DNA of 64,000 nucleotides from Gilvimarinus japonicus (lineage in GTDB: Bacteria > Pseudomonadota > Gammaproteobacteria > Pseudomonadales > Cellvibrionaceae): positions 2,604,001 to 2,668,000 of the forward strand of contig NZ_AP031500.1 of the NCBI RefSeq assembly GCF_042847215.1. Direction: 5' to 3'. The notes beneath the pieces are model-generated. The model was not told the DNA's origin. It ran no database searches and worked only from the letters and a program-made list of their open reading frames with translations. Made by a program: the position numbers and the translations under genes. This document shows, one piece after another, positions 54,548-61,979 of the stretch (position 1 is the stretch's first letter; each line of letters starts with the position of its first letter).

Positions 54548-55780
54548 TTACTCCTTATCTTTCGACAGTGGAATATCGATGGTGCCATCGACCATTTTCT
54601 TTGGCCCTTCTGCCGTCGGATTAATATCAAAATCAAAGATCTCGGTTGGCAGCCACAAAGTAGCGCAGGCGTTTGGCACATCCACCACCCCACTGATATG
54701 GCCTTGTACCGGCGCACAACCCAAGAGCGCGTAGCCCTGCGCCTTGCTATACCCAAACTTAGTCAAAAACTCGATGGCGTTTAAACAAGCCTGACGGTAG
54801 GCGACATTCACATCCAAGAAGTGCTGACCGCCATCTTCATCGACCGAGATACCTTCAAAAATCACGTAATCATCGTATACCGGCTTGATCGGGCTCGGCT
54901 TGAAGATTGGGTTTTTAACACCGTACATCTCCATACCGTTTTTAACCAGGTTAACCCGCATATGAATCCAGCCGGCCATTTCGATCGCACCACAGAAGGT
55001 GATCTCACCGTCGCCCTGGCTAAAGTGCAAATCACCCACGCTCAAGCCACCGCCTTTTACGTAAACGGGGAAGTACACCTTAGAGCCGCGCGACAGATCT
55101 TTAATATCGCAGTTACCGCCGTGCTCACGTGGCGGTACGGTACGGGCCCCTTCAGCCGCCGCTACTTTTGCTTCATCGGGCTTCATACGCCCCATATGGG
55201 CGGTATCGGCGTACGGCAAGTTTGCCAACGTGGGCACCCGATCCGGGTTAGTGTCATAAAGCTCTTTCTCACGCTCATTCCAGGTGTCCAAAAGGTCTTT
55301 GGATGGCAAGCAGCCAATTAACCCCGGGTGAATCAGGCCCGCAAACTCAACGCCCGGAATGTGGCGAGACTTGGTAAACATACCGTTAAAATCCCAGATC
55401 GACTTCTGCGCATCGGGGAAGTGCTCGGTTAAAAAGCCACCGCCGTTTTGCTTAGAGAAGAAACCGTTAAACCCCCACTGGCTCTCTTGAAATGCACCAA
55501 TATCAAGAATATCAACCACCAGCAAATCGCCCGGCTCCGCACCTTCAACACCGACCGGTCCGGACAGGAAATGCACCTGAGTAAGATCGACATCGCGCAC
55601 GTCGTCGGCGTTATCGTTGTTCTCGATCTGGCCACCGGTCCAGTCGTAGCACTCCATAATAAAATCGTCGCCGGGCTTAACCGTTGCCACCATCGGAATG
55701 TCCGGATGCCAACGGTTGTGAATCATGTCGTTCTCATAGGCCGACTTGGATAAATCGATTTTGACGATCGTTTCTGTCAT
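54548..55780 (-). CDS. fmdA: Formamidase FmdA (acetamidase/formamidase family)
   Basis: 410 aa, the family length. Hydrolyses formamide (and less well acetamide) to ammonium and the acid. Family blocks include DVDLTQVHFLSGPVGVEGAEPGDLLVVDI, RTVPPREHGGNCDIKDL, VGDLHFSQGDGEITFCGAIEM and GYALLGCAPVQGHISGVVDVPNA. It lacks a signal peptide. AGGAGCC lies before the ATG. Its 5' region (55902-55919) shares an 18-bp element with urtA, linking it to the transporter operon. Confidence 0.95.
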   Translation of the reverse strand: MTETIVKIDLSKSAYENDMIHNRWHPDIPMVATVKPGDDFIMECYDWTGGQIENNDNADDVRDVDLTQVHFLSGPVGVEGAEPGDLLVVDILDIGAFQESQWGFNGFFSKQNGGGFLTEHFPDAQKSIWDFNGMFTKSRHIPGVEFAGLIHPGLIGCLPSKDLLDTWNEREKELYDTNPDRVPTLANLPYADTAHMGRMKPDEAKVAAAEGARTVPPREHGGNCDIKDLSRGSKVYFPVYVKGGGLSVGDLHFSQGDGEITFCGAIEMAGWIHMRVNLVKNGMEMYGVKNPIFKPSPIKPVYDDYVIFEGISVDEDGGQHFLDVNVAYRQACLNAIEFLTKFGYSKAQGYALLGCAPVQGHISGVVDVPNACATLWLPTEIFDFDINPTAEGPKKMVDGTIDIPLSKDKE

Positions 55781-55880
55781 GACTTAGGCTCCTGAATAGC
55801 TCAGCAATAATGCAGTAAGGACGCGATTGCGGCTGACTGCGAATGTGGGCTCAGTATCGAATTCGGGAGCAAAATCGGCA

Positions 55881-55890
55881 ATACGACAAA
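55881..55890 (-). promoter_or_regulatory. Conserved decamer after the fmdA operator
   Basis: TTTGTCGTAT on the minus strand, 11 nt past the operator. The same spot before urtA carries TTTGGCGAAT (8 of 10 identical, 12 nt away). It may be a promoter or a second protein site. Confidence 0.45.
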
Positions 55891-55901
55891 TAGCCCGCGA
55901 A

Positions 55902-55919
55902 CTACGTCATTTGACGCAT
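55902..55919. promoter_or_regulatory. Shared amide-regulon operator, fmdA copy
   Basis: The 18-mer CTACGTCATTTGACGCAT, with the perfect dyad CGTCA-TT-TGACG, lies 122 bp upstream of the fmdA start. An identical 18-mer lies 120 bp before urtA. The binding protein is unknown. Confidence 0.8.
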
Positions 55920-55940
55920 TGCTTAAATGGGGACGAAAAA

Positions 55941-56020
55941 CGGATGACGGATGACGGATGACGGATGACGGATGACGGATGACGGATGACGGATGACGGA
56001 TGACGGATGACGGATGACGG
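55941..56020. repeat. CGGATGA tandem array, 11.4 copies
   Basis: An 80-bp perfect array of the heptamer CGGATGA, 21 bp upstream of the fmdA operator in transcription terms. It is non-coding. Each junction contains TGACG, the operator half-site. It is a candidate VNTR. Confidence 0.95.
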
Positions 56021-56029
56021 AACATAGCA

Positions 56030-56067
56030 TAAGCACGGCGCCAGCCGGATTGCCAGCGCCGTGCTTA
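56030..56067 (-). terminator. Long hairpin after the AAA+ ATPase gene
   Basis: A perfect 12-bp stem (TAAGCACGGCGC and complement) around a 14-nt loop starts 13 bp after the stop. No T run follows, so it may act as a Rho-type or 3'-end-stabilising hairpin. Confidence 0.55.
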
Positions 56068-56079
56068 TAGCAACTAATA

Positions 56080-57150
56080 TTAACGTGCGAGAAAAATAAG
56101 CTGGCCCGATTGCCAGTGCCCTTCGGCCAGGCACAACTCAGGAGAAGGAGACTCAGCGCCGGCCTGCAATAAAAAGCTCGCCAGCGGCGCTTCAACAGCA
56201 TCGCGCATTAGCCGTCTTACTGAGCGGGCGCCGTAACGGTTGTCCAGAGCGTTCTTACCGAGCCCCTCATAAGCCTCAGCCGTCAGCGTTAGGCGCCAAC
56301 CTTTTTTGTTGAGCCGCCGATTTAATCGATCTAGCTCCAACTCTAAAAGACTGTGGGTATGGGTGTCTCCCAGAGGGCGATAAATAAGCACCCGATCCAA
56401 CCGGTTAATAAATTCTGGGTCAAAAAATGCTTCTATTTGCTCGTGCACTTGCCGCTGAACACGACGGGGCAAATCGGTACCACCTCTCCCTGGCCACCAG
56501 CTTGAACGTTTAAGCCAGGCGCTTAACTGACGCCCGCCCAGGTTACTGGTCATTAGTAGCAGGGTGTTGCGAAAATCGAGACTTTTTTCACCGGCGCTTA
56601 AACGCAGGTGGCCATTTTCCAATACGTTTAGCAAGGCCCGCAATACTTCTGGGCTTGCTTTCTCAACCTCGTCAAACAATACAATACCGGGCGTAGAATA
56701 ATCACCGGCGATCTGCGCCGCATCAAATAAGGTGTGCCCTTCTTTACTGCCAACATACCCCGGTGGGGCGCCAGATAGCGCTGCACTGTAATGAGCCTGC
56801 GACAAGGTGTTCATATCGATACGACAAAAATTATCCGCTCTACCCGTTAGTACTTCAGCGAGCGCTTTTACCGTTGCTGTTTTGCCTACGCCAGTAGGCC
56901 CCGCCAGTAGTGCCGACCACAAGGGTCGATCGGGGTCGGCTATATCAGCCTTGATCACATCTAACGCATCATCAAGTGCCGCCATCGCCTCGGGCTGCCC
57001 GACAATGCGCTCGCGCAATCGCTCTTTGGCTTTAGGCAAGTCAAAACGAAACCGGGTTTGCCCTAATCGAGTAGCCGCTGGGCGGGTATTTACAGCCGGC
57101 GCTGGTGTACCTTGTGCTTGCTCGGCTAACATATCATTAATAAAAGGCAC
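56080..57150 (-). CDS. Stand-alone ClpB/ClpA D2-like AAA+ ATPase
   Basis: 356 aa. A short N terminus (about 40 residues) precedes one AAA+ module of the Clp D2 type: Walker A GPTGVGKT, the GAPPGYVGSKEGHTLFD pore region (GYVG loop), Walker B IVLFDEVE, sensor 1 LLLMTSN, arginine finger DPEFINRLDRV, and sensor 2 GARSVRR with the Clp small domain. There is no D1 or N domain and no ClpP-binding loop was recognised. It sits between amiE and fmdA. GTG 57150 is preferred (GAGG 5-6 nt upstream). Function unknown; it may remodel amidase, transporter or regulator. Confidence 0.85.
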   Translation of the reverse strand: MPFINDMLAEQAQGTPAPAVNTRPAATRLGQTRFRFDLPKAKERLRERIVGQPEAMAALDDALDVIKADIADPDRPLWSALLAGPTGVGKTATVKALAEVLTGRADNFCRIDMNTLSQAHYSAALSGAPPGYVGSKEGHTLFDAAQIAGDYSTPGIVLFDEVEKASPEVLRALLNVLENGHLRLSAGEKSLDFRNTLLLMTSNLGGRQLSAWLKRSSWWPGRGGTDLPRRVQRQVHEQIEAFFDPEFINRLDRVLIYRPLGDTHTHSLLELELDRLNRRLNKKGWRLTLTAEAYEGLGKNALDNRYGARSVRRLMRDAVEAPLASFLLQAGAESPSPELCLAEGHWQSGQLIFLAR

Positions 57151-57167
57151 AACCACCTCAAGACATT

Positions 57168-57203
57168 AAAAAAAACGCCGTAACAGGTTAGCCTGTTACG
57201 GCG
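57168..57203 (-). terminator. Strong intrinsic terminator after amiE
   Basis: A perfect 12-bp stem (CGCCGTAACAGG and complement, 57176-57203) with a 4-nt loop is followed on the minus strand by eight Ts. It ends just before the ribosome site of the AAA+ gene. Confidence 0.93.
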
Positions 57204-57213
57204 AGCGAAACGG

Positions 57214-58257
57214 TTAATCCGCCGACTTCTCTTTTCCGTCCACCGGCAAATTCCCTACTGGGCAATCCGCCACACCAATGGTCGATCGTGTTAGAGCTTC
57301 CACATCGGCCTGAGTTTTTTCGGCATCAAGCACCCAGCTACGATAGAAATCAAACGGGCACTCGGCGATGCCTTTATCGCCATCACCGGAGTTATGTACA
57401 CCGCTATAACCTCGATGGAGTAATTTAAACAGGTGATTTTGTGATTGATCGTTTTTACGTGCATCGCGAATTTGCGAGACAGACAACTGAGCGTACTGTA
57501 CGCCCATATCTTCTTCACCGCATTCACCCAAGGTACGACCATCAAACCCAATAATGGCCGAGTGCCCGAAGTAGGAATAAACCCCGTCAAAACCCGAGGC
57601 ATTCGCAACAGCCACATAGCAGTTGTTTGCCCAGGCCATTGATTTCGCCATCATCACTTGCTGCTCTTTGGCTGGATACATATAGCCCTGACAGCGAACG
57701 ATCAGTTCAGCGCCCTTCATGGCGCAGTCGCGCCAAATTTCGGGGTAATTGCCGTCGTCACAAATAATCAGGCTGATCTTCATACCTTTAGGCCCTTCGG
57801 TGACATAGGTTTTGTCACCGGGATACCAGCCCTCAATCGGACACCAGGGAATACATTTACGGTATTTTTGTACAATTTCACCCTGGTTGTTAATCAACAC
57901 TAAGGTGTTATAAGGCGCTTTATTCGGGTGATCTTCGTGTTGCTCACCGGTCAGTGAGAAAACACCCCACGTATCCGCCTGCCGACAGGCTTCGGAAAAG
58001 ATAGCGGTCTCATCGCCCGGGATAGTGGCAGCGGTAGCCATCATCTCGTCGTTATCGTACATGATGCCCATGGTGCTGTACTCGGGGAAGACCACCAGAT
58101 CCATCCCCGGCAAGCCTTTTTTCATGCCGAGAATCATATCGGCAATCTTACGGGCATTGTCCATCACTTCGGCCTTAGTATGTAACCGAGGCATTTTGTA
58201 GTTGACTACCGCAACACCGACCGTATCAGGGCTGCTAGAAATATCACCGTGACGCAT
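57214..58257 (-). CDS. amiE: Aliphatic amidase AmiE
   Basis: 347 aa nitrilase-superfamily enzyme. The catalytic triad is at the canonical positions E59 (FPEYS), K134 (YRKCIPW) and C166 (IICDDGNYPE). It hydrolyses short-chain aliphatic amides such as acetamide and propionamide to acid and ammonia in the cytoplasm. AGGAG precedes the ATG. It lies 65 bp after urtE in the same direction, with a hairpin between, and is closed by a strong terminator, so it is the last gene of the urt-ami operon. Confidence 0.97.
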   Translation of the reverse strand: MRHGDISSSPDTVGVAVVNYKMPRLHTKAEVMDNARKIADMILGMKKGLPGMDLVVFPEYSTMGIMYDNDEMMATAATIPGDETAIFSEACRQADTWGVFSLTGEQHEDHPNKAPYNTLVLINNQGEIVQKYRKCIPWCPIEGWYPGDKTYVTEGPKGMKISLIICDDGNYPEIWRDCAMKGAELIVRCQGYMYPAKEQQVMMAKSMAWANNCYVAVANASGFDGVYSYFGHSAIIGFDGRTLGECGEEDMGVQYAQLSVSQIRDARKNDQSQNHLFKLLHRGYSGVHNSGDGDKGIAECPFDFYRSWVLDAEKTQADVEALTRSTIGVADCPVGNLPVDGKEKSAD

Positions 58258-58276
58258 GATTTACTCCTATAAAACC

Positions 58277-58304
58277 GGTGCAACAACCGTGAGGCTGTTA
58301 CACC
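58277..58304 (-). ncRNA. RNA hairpin in the urtE-amiE spacer
   Basis: Arms GGTGTAACAGCC and GGTTGTTGCACC on the minus strand pair over 12 positions with two G.U wobbles, loop TCAC. On the opposite strand these two become mismatches, so the structure suits the transcribed strand. TTTT follows, giving a possible partial terminator or processing site. Confidence 0.5.
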
Positions 58305-58322
58305 AAAACGAATCTTAGAAAA

Positions 58323-59012
58323 TTACACCGAGAGGTACGAGGCGACTTTCGCCTCGTCCACGCTCGATCTGAGCTCTTCGTGGACAATCTCGCCTTTTTC
58401 AATAACCAGTATGCGGTCGGCAATATCCAAGGCAAAACTCAACACCTGCTCTGACACCACAATCGACAGGCCGCGCTGATCGCGAATCTCTTTAAGCGTG
58501 CGCGCCATATCGCGAATAATAGAAGGCTGAATACCTTCGGTGGGCTCATCCAACAACAACATCTTAGGGTTACTGGCAAGTGCCCGGGCAATAGCCAGCT
58601 GCTGTTGCTGGCCACCCGACAAGTTACCGCCTCGACGATTGCGCATCTCCAGTAACACCGGAAACATATCGTAAAGATCACGCGGTACGTTGCGCGATTT
58701 TGTGGTAGTCAGTCCCGTCTCGATATTTTCTTTAACGGTCATACTGGAAAAAATCATGCGCCCCTGGGGCACAAAACCAAAACCGGCTTCAACCCGCTGG
58801 TAGCTTTTCATCTTAGATACCTCGGTATCCTCCAGCTTGACGCTACCACTCTCGGATGGAATAACACCCATCAAGGATTTCATCAGGGTGGTTTTACCCA
58901 TCCCGTTACGCCCCATAACCGCCACAATTTCGTTGGGCGCTACCGAGAAGTTCATACCACTAATAATATTACTCTGGCCATAACTGACTCGATAATCAGA
59001 TACATTCAGCAT
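58323..59012 (-). CDS. urtE: Urea/short-chain amide ABC transporter ATPase UrtE-like
   Basis: 229 aa, branched-chain-type ATPase. Walker A GRNGMGKT, signature LSGGQQQQLAIARAL, Walker B MLLLDEPTEGIQP and the switch H-type region are present (ERTEGIQP-like TEGIQPSI is characteristic of UrtE/LivF). GAGGAGA precedes the ATG. It follows urtD by 10 bp. In this setting the substrate is more likely formamide/acetamide than urea, because two amidases and no urease are near; that is inference. Confidence 0.92.
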   Translation of the reverse strand: MLNVSDYRVSYGQSNIISGMNFSVAPNEIVAVMGRNGMGKTTLMKSLMGVIPSESGSVKLEDTEVSKMKSYQRVEAGFGFVPQGRMIFSSMTVKENIETGLTTTKSRNVPRDLYDMFPVLLEMRNRRGGNLSGGQQQQLAIARALASNPKMLLLDEPTEGIQPSIIRDMARTLKEIRDQRGLSIVVSEQVLSFALDIADRILVIEKGEIVHEELRSSVDEAKVASYLSV

Positions 59013-59022
59013 GGTTGTCTCC

Positions 59023-59772
59023 TCAATGACCCAAATACACTTCGATGACTTTAGGATCTTGCTTTACGTGCTCGGCCGAACCTTCGGCCAAGATCTTACC
59101 CTGGTGCAAAACAGTAACCTTGTCGGCAATCTCGGCGACAAACTGCATATCATGCTCGATCACAATCACCGAACGATCTTTGGTGATGGTGCGCAACAGC
59201 TCTGCCGTTTTGCGTCGCTCGGATACCGACATGCCCGCCACCGGCTCATCCAGCATCAAAAGCTCTGGGTCTTGAATCAGCAACATACCAATTTCCAACC
59301 ATTGCTTTTGACCGTGACTGAGTAGATCGCCGCGGGTGTGCAACAGCTCATCCAAAAAGATCATGCCGGCTACTTCGCTTACGCGTTGAAGAACCTCCGC
59401 ATCTCGTTTAAACGCCAGCGCACCCAATACAGATCGGCCGCGAGGAAACGAGATCTCCAGGTTCTCAAACACCGTTAAGTCACCGTAGATTGACGGAGTT
59501 TGAAACTTTCGCCCCACCCCCGCGCGCACAATCTGGTGCTCTTTCATTTTGGTGAGTTCTTTGTTGCGAAACTTAATCGAGCCCTCTGTGGCTTTGGTTC
59601 GTCCACACACCAAATCCAGCACCGTGGTTTTACCCGCTCCATTCGGCCCCACAATTACCCGTATTTCATTTTTATCAACGTAAAAACTCAAATCGTTAAC
59701 CGCTTTAAACCCATCGAATGAAACCGTTAGCCCTTCAACCGCCAGCACGAAATCTGTGTTACTCGAATTCAT
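59023..59772 (-). CDS. urtD: Urea/short-chain amide ABC transporter ATPase UrtD-like
   Basis: 249 aa, LivG-type ATPase. Walker A GPNGAGKTT, motif GVGRKFQTPSIY (the UrtD Q-loop), LSHGQKQWLEIGMLL in place of LSGGQ (a known feature of UrtD) and Walker B LMLDEPVAGMS. It overlaps urtC by 4 nt (ATGA). It pairs with urtE to drive the two-permease importer. Confidence 0.93.
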   Translation of the reverse strand: MNSSNTDFVLAVEGLTVSFDGFKAVNDLSFYVDKNEIRVIVGPNGAGKTTVLDLVCGRTKATEGSIKFRNKELTKMKEHQIVRAGVGRKFQTPSIYGDLTVFENLEISFPRGRSVLGALAFKRDAEVLQRVSEVAGMIFLDELLHTRGDLLSHGQKQWLEIGMLLIQDPELLMLDEPVAGMSVSERRKTAELLRTITKDRSVIVIEHDMQFVAEIADKVTVLHQGKILAEGSAEHVKQDPKVIEVYLGH

Positions 59773-60929
59773 GGGTTACCCCCTTCGGTTTTCATCTGAG
59801 GAGCCAGCTCCGCTGACGTATCGTTTGACTTACCCGTAAAGCGCGCAATCAACTGATTGACCTTAGGCTCACAGTATTTAGTGTACAGCCCGGCCAAACC
59901 ATTGGGGAACGCCATAACCACACCGATAAACAGCGCGCCCATGGCAAACAACCACAACTCAGGAAAGCTCTCGGAGAAAGTCGTTTTAGCCCAGTTAACC
60001 ACCAGCGCACCATATACCGCGCCAAAGATTGACAGGCGGCCACCCACGGCACAAAAGATCACCATTTCAATCGAAGGGACAATACCCACAAAGGTAGGCG
60101 ACATAAAACCAACCTGAAGGGTAAACATGGCGCCACCGATTGCGGCAAAGGCCGAACCCAGACAAAACACAAAGATCTTAAAGTTGGCTACGTCGTAGCC
60201 TGAAAAGCGCACACGGTCTTCCATTTCTCGCATGGCAACCAACAAACGGCCCAACTTACTTTTGCGTACAAACTGCGCAACACCCAGGCACAAAAACAGC
60301 ATAAACACACACAAAAAGTAAAATACATACTTGGCTTCGTTGGTACGGATATCCCAACCAAACAATGTGCGCAAGTCTGTAATACCATTCACGCCGCCGG
60401 TATAGCCCTGCTGACCGATGATTAGAATCGTCAAGATTGCCGCCACTGCCTGGGTAATAATGGCAAAGTACACCCCGCCCACCCGGCGCTTAAACATGGC
60501 AACACCGATGATGTAAGCAAAGATCGACGGGATAACAATAATGGCGATCACGGTAAAGGTCAGGCTATGGAACGGCTGCCAAAACCAAGGCAATTCCGTC
60601 AACTGGTTCCAATCCATAAAGTCCGGAATCCCAGGTGTTGACTGAATTGCGGTGTTTTCCGGTGACGATGCCTCAAGCTTTAAGAACATCGCCATGGCGT
60701 AACCGCCCAAACCAAAAAACACCCCTTGACCTAGACTTAAAATACCGCCATAGCCCCAGCACAAGACCAAACCAAGCGCGACAAACGCGTACGTAAGGTA
60801 TTTACCCACCAGATTAAGCCGGAAAATATCAAGGCTTAAAGGTAAGACCACCACCAAAATTAACGCGAGTACCGCAAAATTAATGAGATCATTTTTAGGC
60901 AATAGAGATCGTAAACCTGCATAAGACAT
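59769..60929 (-). CDS. urtC: Urea/short-chain amide ABC transporter permease UrtC-like
   Basis: 386 aa with about ten helices (LivM type). Blocks typical of UrtC include CWGYGGILSLGQGVFFGLGGYAMAMFLKLEA, GGVYFAIITQAVAAIL, GGVNGITDLRTLFG and SIEMVIFCAVGGRLSIFGAVYGALVVNW. AGGAGGG precedes the ATG. It follows urtB by 12 bp and overlaps urtD by 4 nt. Confidence 0.93.
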   Translation of the reverse strand: MSYAGLRSLLPKNDLINFAVLALILVVVLPLSLDIFRLNLVGKYLTYAFVALGLVLCWGYGGILSLGQGVFFGLGGYAMAMFLKLEASSPENTAIQSTPGIPDFMDWNQLTELPWFWQPFHSLTFTVIAIIVIPSIFAYIIGVAMFKRRVGGVYFAIITQAVAAILTILIIGQQGYTGGVNGITDLRTLFGWDIRTNEAKYVFYFLCVFMLFLCLGVAQFVRKSKLGRLLVAMREMEDRVRFSGYDVANFKIFVFCLGSAFAAIGGAMFTLQVGFMSPTFVGIVPSIEMVIFCAVGGRLSIFGAVYGALVVNWAKTTFSESFPELWLFAMGALFIGVVMAFPNGLAGLYTKYCEPKVNQLIARFTGKSNDTSAELAPQMKTEGGNP

Positions 60930-60941
60930 ACGCTAACCCTC

Positions 60942-61868
60942 CTAGCGACGCACTTTCAGTGAGAAAAGACCTTGTGGTCTTAACATCAGAATGAAGACAA
61001 CAAACAACAGCGTCAGTACTTTGGCCATTGACCCGCTCAGGAAGAACTCCATAGTGGATTGCGCCTGCGAAATAGTAAAAGCTGAAGCGATGGTACCCAG
61101 CAAACTTGCCGCGCCACCAAACACCACAACCAGGAAGGTATCAACAATGTACAACTGCCCCGAGGTGGGCCCGGTTGAGCCAATCATGGTGAATGCGCTA
61201 CCGGCAACACCGGCAATACCACAGCCTAAGCCGAAGGTCAGTCTATCTACGCGTGCGGTATTAATGCCCACCGCGCCCGCCATAGGGCGGTTTTGCACCA
61301 CTGAGCGCACCTGTATGCCCCAGCGCGATTTGTACATAAGCGCTGCAATCGCTACCGAGATACCCACCGCCAGCGTCATTACAAAGATACCGTTAATCGG
61401 CACCTCGATAATGTCCGTTAACTGAAATGACCCCATCAGCCAATCGGGTAAGGTTACACCCACTTCACGGGCGCCAAAGATGGTGCGGTAGCACTGCTGC
61501 AAAATTAGACTTAAGCCCCAGGTCGCCAACAGGGTATCCAATGGACGGTGGTACAAATGACGAATCATTGCCCACTCCACTAGCATGCCCAGCGCGCCCG
61601 CGGCGATAAACGCCAGTATCATGGCGATAAAAAAGTAGGCCCCAAACAAATTGGGCATATAGTCGGCAAACACATTAGAGGTTAAATAGGTAATGTACGC
61701 ACCGAGGATCATAAACTCGCCATGCGCCATATTGATAACGCCCATCTGGCCAAAAATAATAGCCAGCCCCAACGCCATAAGGACAAAAACAGAAAATAAA
61801 ATTAATCCTGCAAAGCCCTGCATAGCAAATATCGACATTAACTCAGAGGTCGTGTAATCGGCGAACAT
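60942..61868 (-). CDS. urtB: Urea/short-chain amide ABC transporter permease UrtB-like
   Basis: 308 aa LivH-type permease with about eight helices: GLAIIFGQMGVINMAHGEFMILGAY, RHLYHRPLDTLLATWGLSLILQQ and SGQLYIVDTFLVVVFGGAASLLGT. It lacks the long periplasmic N-terminal extension found on some UrtB proteins. GAGGAT precedes the ATG. A 111-bp spacer with two hairpins separates it from urtA. Confidence 0.93.
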   Translation of the reverse strand: MFADYTTSELMSIFAMQGFAGLILFSVFVLMALGLAIIFGQMGVINMAHGEFMILGAYITYLTSNVFADYMPNLFGAYFFIAMILAFIAAGALGMLVEWAMIRHLYHRPLDTLLATWGLSLILQQCYRTIFGAREVGVTLPDWLMGSFQLTDIIEVPINGIFVMTLAVGISVAIAALMYKSRWGIQVRSVVQNRPMAGAVGINTARVDRLTFGLGCGIAGVAGSAFTMIGSTGPTSGQLYIVDTFLVVVFGGAASLLGTIASAFTISQAQSTMEFFLSGSMAKVLTLLFVVFILMLRPQGLFSLKVRR

Positions 61869-61921
61869 CGCTCAATCCTCGTGCAGAAAACTCAAAAGAA
61901 ACTTCATCTTGCGAAAGGGAC

Positions 61922-61948
61922 GAACCCACCGCCTGTGGCAGTGGGTTC
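61922..61948 (-). other. Hairpin 1 in the urtA-urtB spacer
   Basis: Arms GAACCCAC and GTGGGTTC with a nested GCC-TGT-GGC tip. No T run follows, so a stabilising rather than terminating role is likely, as seen between binding-protein and permease genes. Confidence 0.6.
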
Positions 61949-61952
61949 TGGT

Positions 61953-61968
61953 GGCCGCTCGCGCGGCC
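61953..61968 (-). other. Hairpin 2 in the urtA-urtB spacer
   Basis: A 6-bp GC stem (GGCCGC/GCGGCC) with loop TCGC, close to the urtA stop. Together with the neighbouring hairpin it may protect the urtA part of the mRNA. Confidence 0.6.
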
Positions 61969-61979
61969 GGTAATGCGGC

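Noticed and set aside
55941..56020. Possible CRISPR array from the repeated units
   Set aside because: The 7-bp units follow each other without spacers and there are no cas genes; it is a simple tandem repeat.
55801..56201. Minus-strand frames with a repeating SVIRHPS protein
   Set aside because: They are translations of the heptamer array in shifted frames, have no ribosome site and overlap the AAA+ gene.
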